NCBI GenBank assembly: GCA_951394405.1
Contig: OX596337.1
Location: 3,720,001 to 3,784,000, forward strand
Origin: Coprinellus micaceus
Lineage: Eukaryota > Basidiomycota > Agaricomycetes > Agaricales > Psathyrellaceae
DNA length: 64,000 nt
Direction: 5' to 3'
Shown here: positions 60,522 to 64,000 of the stretch, piece after piece
Numbering within the stretch: position 1 is the first letter of the stretch
Layout: each line of letters starts with the position of its first letter
Position numbers and translations under genes: made by a program
Notes under the pieces: generated by a model
The model's database searches: none
Told to the model about the DNA's origin: nothing
What the model saw: only the letters and a program-made list of their open reading frames with translations

Positions 60522-62520
60522 TCATCGCTTTTCGAATGCGAAGGCATTGTATATATCTGTGCGGATGGTCAGTGGCTCCATACGGTAAACAAGGAGGAAA
60601 TAGGACACACTCGTTGCGTCCCACTGATCCTCGTCAATGGTGCTCTCTCCGTTCGCGTCGACAACTTTCATGCGAACCATGAGGCTCTTGAACTCTGGAA
60701 TATTGGAGTGTTCCGTAAATACCGCATGGAACTGTTCTTTGTACGTCGGATACAACCCATACTCAGCCGCCATACTAAACGTGAGCAAGCGCCATTAGGG
60801 ACTACAGATATGTTCATAGAAAAGCAGTTGTTTACCTGACAAAATTGTCCCAGTATACGACGTATTCCGGGACGTCGTCCACAGCATTCTGGAGGTAGAA
60901 CCAGTACTTGTGACCGAAGAACGAACGATGTGTTCGTTGTTCAAACTTGATTTTGTAGACGGAATTTCCAAACTCCAACTCTCGGCCTTCGGGGATCGCC
61001 GCTAGTTGAGACCTAGTCCGTTGTTAGTTATGTTAGGAGGGTGCAGTTAACCAGGGAGCATACATGAGCAAATCGGCATTAGGAATAGTCCCAATGAAGA
61101 CACCTCCAGGCCGCAAATACCGACTAACATTGTCGAGTATACAGCGAACTTTTTCCTCGGTCTCGAATGCATGGTGCATACGGAACTGCATCGAGACGAC
61201 GTCGAATGGTGTCGACAACTTCTGAGGCGAAAACGCCGCGCTGAGGGGCTCTGTGTAACAATCCAGCGCCGCGAACGAAGCATCGAAGTGATTGCTCATC
61301 ATTTCGTACCGACCGCGGGCCTGATCCACCGACACAGCAGCAATATCTGCAAGCGAACGCGTCATAAGCGACACTATCCACCGAGGAAGACGTCGCGAAG
61401 CAGGGAAACAAGAGGTCAATGACGCACCGACGCATAGAATCTCTTTGATCTTTGCTTTCGACCACTTTGCCATGTCGCCGCCCTTTCCACAGTCCATGTC
61501 AAGGACCTTGCCGCGTCCAGCACCCCTCCTCCCGGTGCCATATCCCACGAGAGTGCTCTGCTGCAACACCGGATGTGCGAAGCGCGTAATCAACACCGCC
61601 TTGACCCAGTTATTGAAGCACTTCAGACCGATGATAGGCGAATCCTGCCTCTGTACGACACCAACATTCGGTCTTGAGTTATCTGTGTCAAGTCCTGTCA
61701 GTTGGAGTGAGACAAACACCGAGAACGAGGTCAACGTACAGTGCTGGGCAATAAGCCTTAAGTCTCCATGGAACTTTTTCAACGGCGGAGCCTCCGACTC
61801 CTCAGTCCTACTCCTCTTTTGTTTCCTCGCCAGCTGTGCCGCCCCTCGCCCCTGGGAGCTCCTGTACATCTCAATCTCCTCCGGGGTAAGCGGCTTGAGC
61901 ACAACACCAGCAGGGGTGAGTCTCTTCGTTGGCCTGTACGGTATACTGTTCTTCGTAGGCACAGGCGTTCCTGAAAGTGTGAGGTCGGAGGGCTTGGGTA
62001 TAGGCGCTGCGCTAGCGGACGATGGCGGCGCAGGCGGTGGGGGCATGGCTGGGGACGACGTCTGGCGCTTCAACACACTGCTACTTGGTGCGCCGCTGGT
62101 CCTATTCGTGTTGGCATGCGTTGTAGACGTCGACGAGCTACTAGACGGCCTCGAATTAGGGTACCTTGAGTTGTGGTATTGATATTCCCGTTCGTATCTC
62201 GTCGGTGAGGGGGATTCGCGTCTCTTCTGCGCTTGGGGTTGAACCGGGGAGGGATATGGGGCCAGAGACGATCTGGAGGACGGCCCTGCAAGTCTACGCT
62301 CCAATGGCTCGAACCTTGTGAGTTTATCCTCAGATTGGGATAGGGACGAGGATCTTGGGGTCGCGGCTTGCGGCACGGTGGACTCGGAGTTGAGGAGGAC
62401 CAAGAGGTCGGTGGCCCAGCGACCGAGCAATGGGGACGCCAGTGGAGACGCCAGGCTTCTGCTGTGCTGCTCGACGGAATTAAGAACAGCATCTCGGACT
62501 GGGTCAAATGCAGGGGGCAT
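60522..62520 (-). CDS. ABD1: mRNA cap guanine-N7 methyltransferase
   Basis: Six exons (62520-61740, 61682-61428, 61346-61064, 61012-60836, 60774-60611, 60556-60522) join to 564 codons. It methylates N7 of the cap guanine with S-adenosylmethionine. The first 250 residues are a Pro/Ser/Arg-rich disordered extension. The Rossmann domain begins near FNNWVKAVLI, with the SAM loop VLDMDCGKGGDMAKW, the cap-contact region FDVVSMQFRMHHAFE and SRYLRPGGVFIGTIPN, then FGHKYWFYLQNAVDDVPEY and YKEQFHAVF. It has Asp before the CGKGGD where Gly, Ala or similar is usual. The ATG at 62520 starts the conserved MPPAFDP; a longer start at 62649 is possible. Confidence 0.93.
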
Positions 62521-64000
62521 TTTTATATGAAGCTTGGAAATTCTACTAATAGTCGAGGTACTACCAGGCCATCCGTCACACTTTTGTATGCACATGTTTA
62601 CCAACACCCTCCCTCTACTGCCGCCGCTCCCACCGACCCAGCCTTCCACCGTAATGGTGGAGGAGAGGGTGGAATGATAGGTGATAGGTGATATTACGGG
62701 CGTCTAAATGCAGGCACAGCCCCTATCTTTCTGTAAATTTCTTCACATTTCACTGGTATGCTGCGTTGGAATTACGCGCTGCGTACTGCTACTGGGATTC
62801 TCTCTATATATTTTGGTCAAAGTGTCGGGGGAGGGTACAAACTTCGACGCCACCCCAATTAGTATTCAGAGGCGAACACAATTGCTCCCCCTGCCCTGAA
62901 ATTGTTGGGAATTTGGAAACAGTCCCTGCGCGCTGGCCTCATCGACGAATCTAGGAAAGTCTCATAAAGCGTAACCTTTAGGAAGCCTTAGTAGATAGCT
63001 GTTTCACTTCCAGGTAGACATACGGAAAGGGAGTGGAGGGCGACGTTTTTCAGCGCGTTCATGCTGTACATGTCGCGAAAGCCGAAATGTGCCAATTCTT
63101 CCTGAGCAAAACTGGTACACGTATCATCCCAAGTCTCTGGAAAGGAACTTTGACGGCTGAGAAAAGTACTAGTACAGAGATTTGGGACGGTGTGATATCA
63201 TAAACCCAAGCCTCTGGAGTCAAACCTGCGTTGGTGTACTGGCCCAATATATTTTGGAGCAACCTCTTACAGCATAGGTGCCACAGCGCTACTCCAAACA
63301 AAACTGGACCCTGCCATCGAACTTGAATACGCAATTATCGCACCAGTGCCTTATGATCAGGCAAAAATCGCCTCGCCTCCAACACGATCCAAGGAACCCA
63401 CCCTCAGCTCCGACAGGTGCCTTCTCTTCATCTCGCATATCAAACCCCGACACGCCCCCCCAAGCGAGCGCTTTCAGAAATCGGTCAATTGAAGGAGGGT
63501 TGCTTGGCGTTTCGGATGGACCTCTGCTGTGCTCAAGTACTGAGTGTTGAGTTGAGCGTCAGTTGAGGTTTGCGTGGTGCTAGGACGCTGAGGAGACGCA
63601 CCAGGTACAAGCCCTGCAGCTTCACGCGTCGACCTCCTGTTGGTCTCAACGCATACGTCACTAACTAGCAATGCTAAAAGCTAAAATATAAATCGATCTT
63701 CTCGCGAAATGGTTTAGGTCGCTTTCGTTCCGTGTCTCCAAGTCGACGGCATCGAATTCTCCCCTTACACACGGGGTACAAGGAGTACTTTGACGTGAAG
63801 CCAATCAACGTCATTTACGGTATCTCAGTGCTAAGCGGTGTGCGTACCCGCGTCCGATCCCTCGTCCTGAAGGCGTACCCCTGGGCCACCCAGAGTACTC
63901 CAATATGTGGTCATGAATCGCGCTCATCGGAACGACGGTCCAAAGTTGAATTCGGTGGTGCCCGGATAATCTCCGTTAGTGCGACATCTTCCATGGTTCC
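62521..64000. other. right-end gene-free region
   Basis: 1.5 kb with no recognisable gene on either strand. It holds the ABD1 promoter and the second copy of the dispersed repeat; short frames have no family features. Confidence 0.5.
63280..63530. repeat. dispersed repeat, copy 2
   Basis: This is the direct-orientation partner of 59905-60150, with many substitutions and small gaps. The ABD1 gene lies between the two copies. Confidence 0.7.

Noticed and set aside
59905..63530. LTR retrotransposon bounded by the two 250-bp repeats
   Set aside because: The interior is the intact ABD1 gene, there are no TG...CA ends, primer-binding site or polyprotein, and the repeats differ at many positions.

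Overview
The window is nuclear DNA of a mushroom-forming basidiomycete (Agaricomycetes type). The evidence is protein-coding genes cut by many introns of about 45-65 nt with GT...AG ends, coding strands rich in C/G third positions, and typical fungal housekeeping proteins beside gene families that, from memory, are mostly seen in Agaricomycetes. Exon joins were worked out by eye. For most genes the summed exon length is a multiple of three and the joined protein fits its family.

Layout. 0-1.1 kb: a glutathione S-transferase that looks broken. 1.4-3.5 kb: class I (Rpd3-type) histone deacetylase. 5.1-11.5 kb: the large nucleoporin NUP188, convergent with a mitochondrial-type methionine aminopeptidase (11.6-13.0 kb, minus). 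12.9-18.7 kb: a tandem duplication holding two GTPase/coiled-coil genes with a CaaX C-terminus. The second unit carries a 458-bp transposable element with perfect 14-bp inverted repeats and an 8-bp target duplication, and a footprint of the aminopeptidase gene. 19.0-20.7 kb: a DUF5745-like protein. 22.1-23.9 kb: an intronless secreted protein with a clan-CD-like His/Cys pair. 24.2-26.1 kb: a divergent pair, hotdog thioesterase and AlkB-like dioxygenase. 26.5-30.1 kb: MCD4 (GPI ethanolamine phosphate transferase). 30.7-32.7 kb: arrestin-like protein.

33.3-42.5 kb is a gene-poor, eroded island. It holds broken ORFs of unknown family and a 1.13-kb element with about 68-bp inverted repeats next to TA dinucleotides. 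42.5-47.2 kb is SMC5. From 47 to 60 kb lies a second segmental duplication, period about 6.3-6.8 kb: SMC5 tail, exosome subunit RRP43, then a gene of an undescribed family. In the first unit RRP43 is an internal-deletion relic, and the family gene runs into a captured block with a C2H2 zinc-finger reading frame and a piece of a TFIIIC subunit. In the second unit RRP43 is intact, but the family gene has a single in-frame TGA. 60.5-62.5 kb is the mRNA cap guanine-N7 methyltransferase; the last 1.5 kb has no recognisable gene.

The intact genes are independent housekeeping functions: chromatin, nuclear pore, GPI anchors, SMC5/6, exosome, capping. The interest lies in the two duplicated blocks, which show gene duplication, decay, transposon insertion and possible gene fusion caught at different stages.
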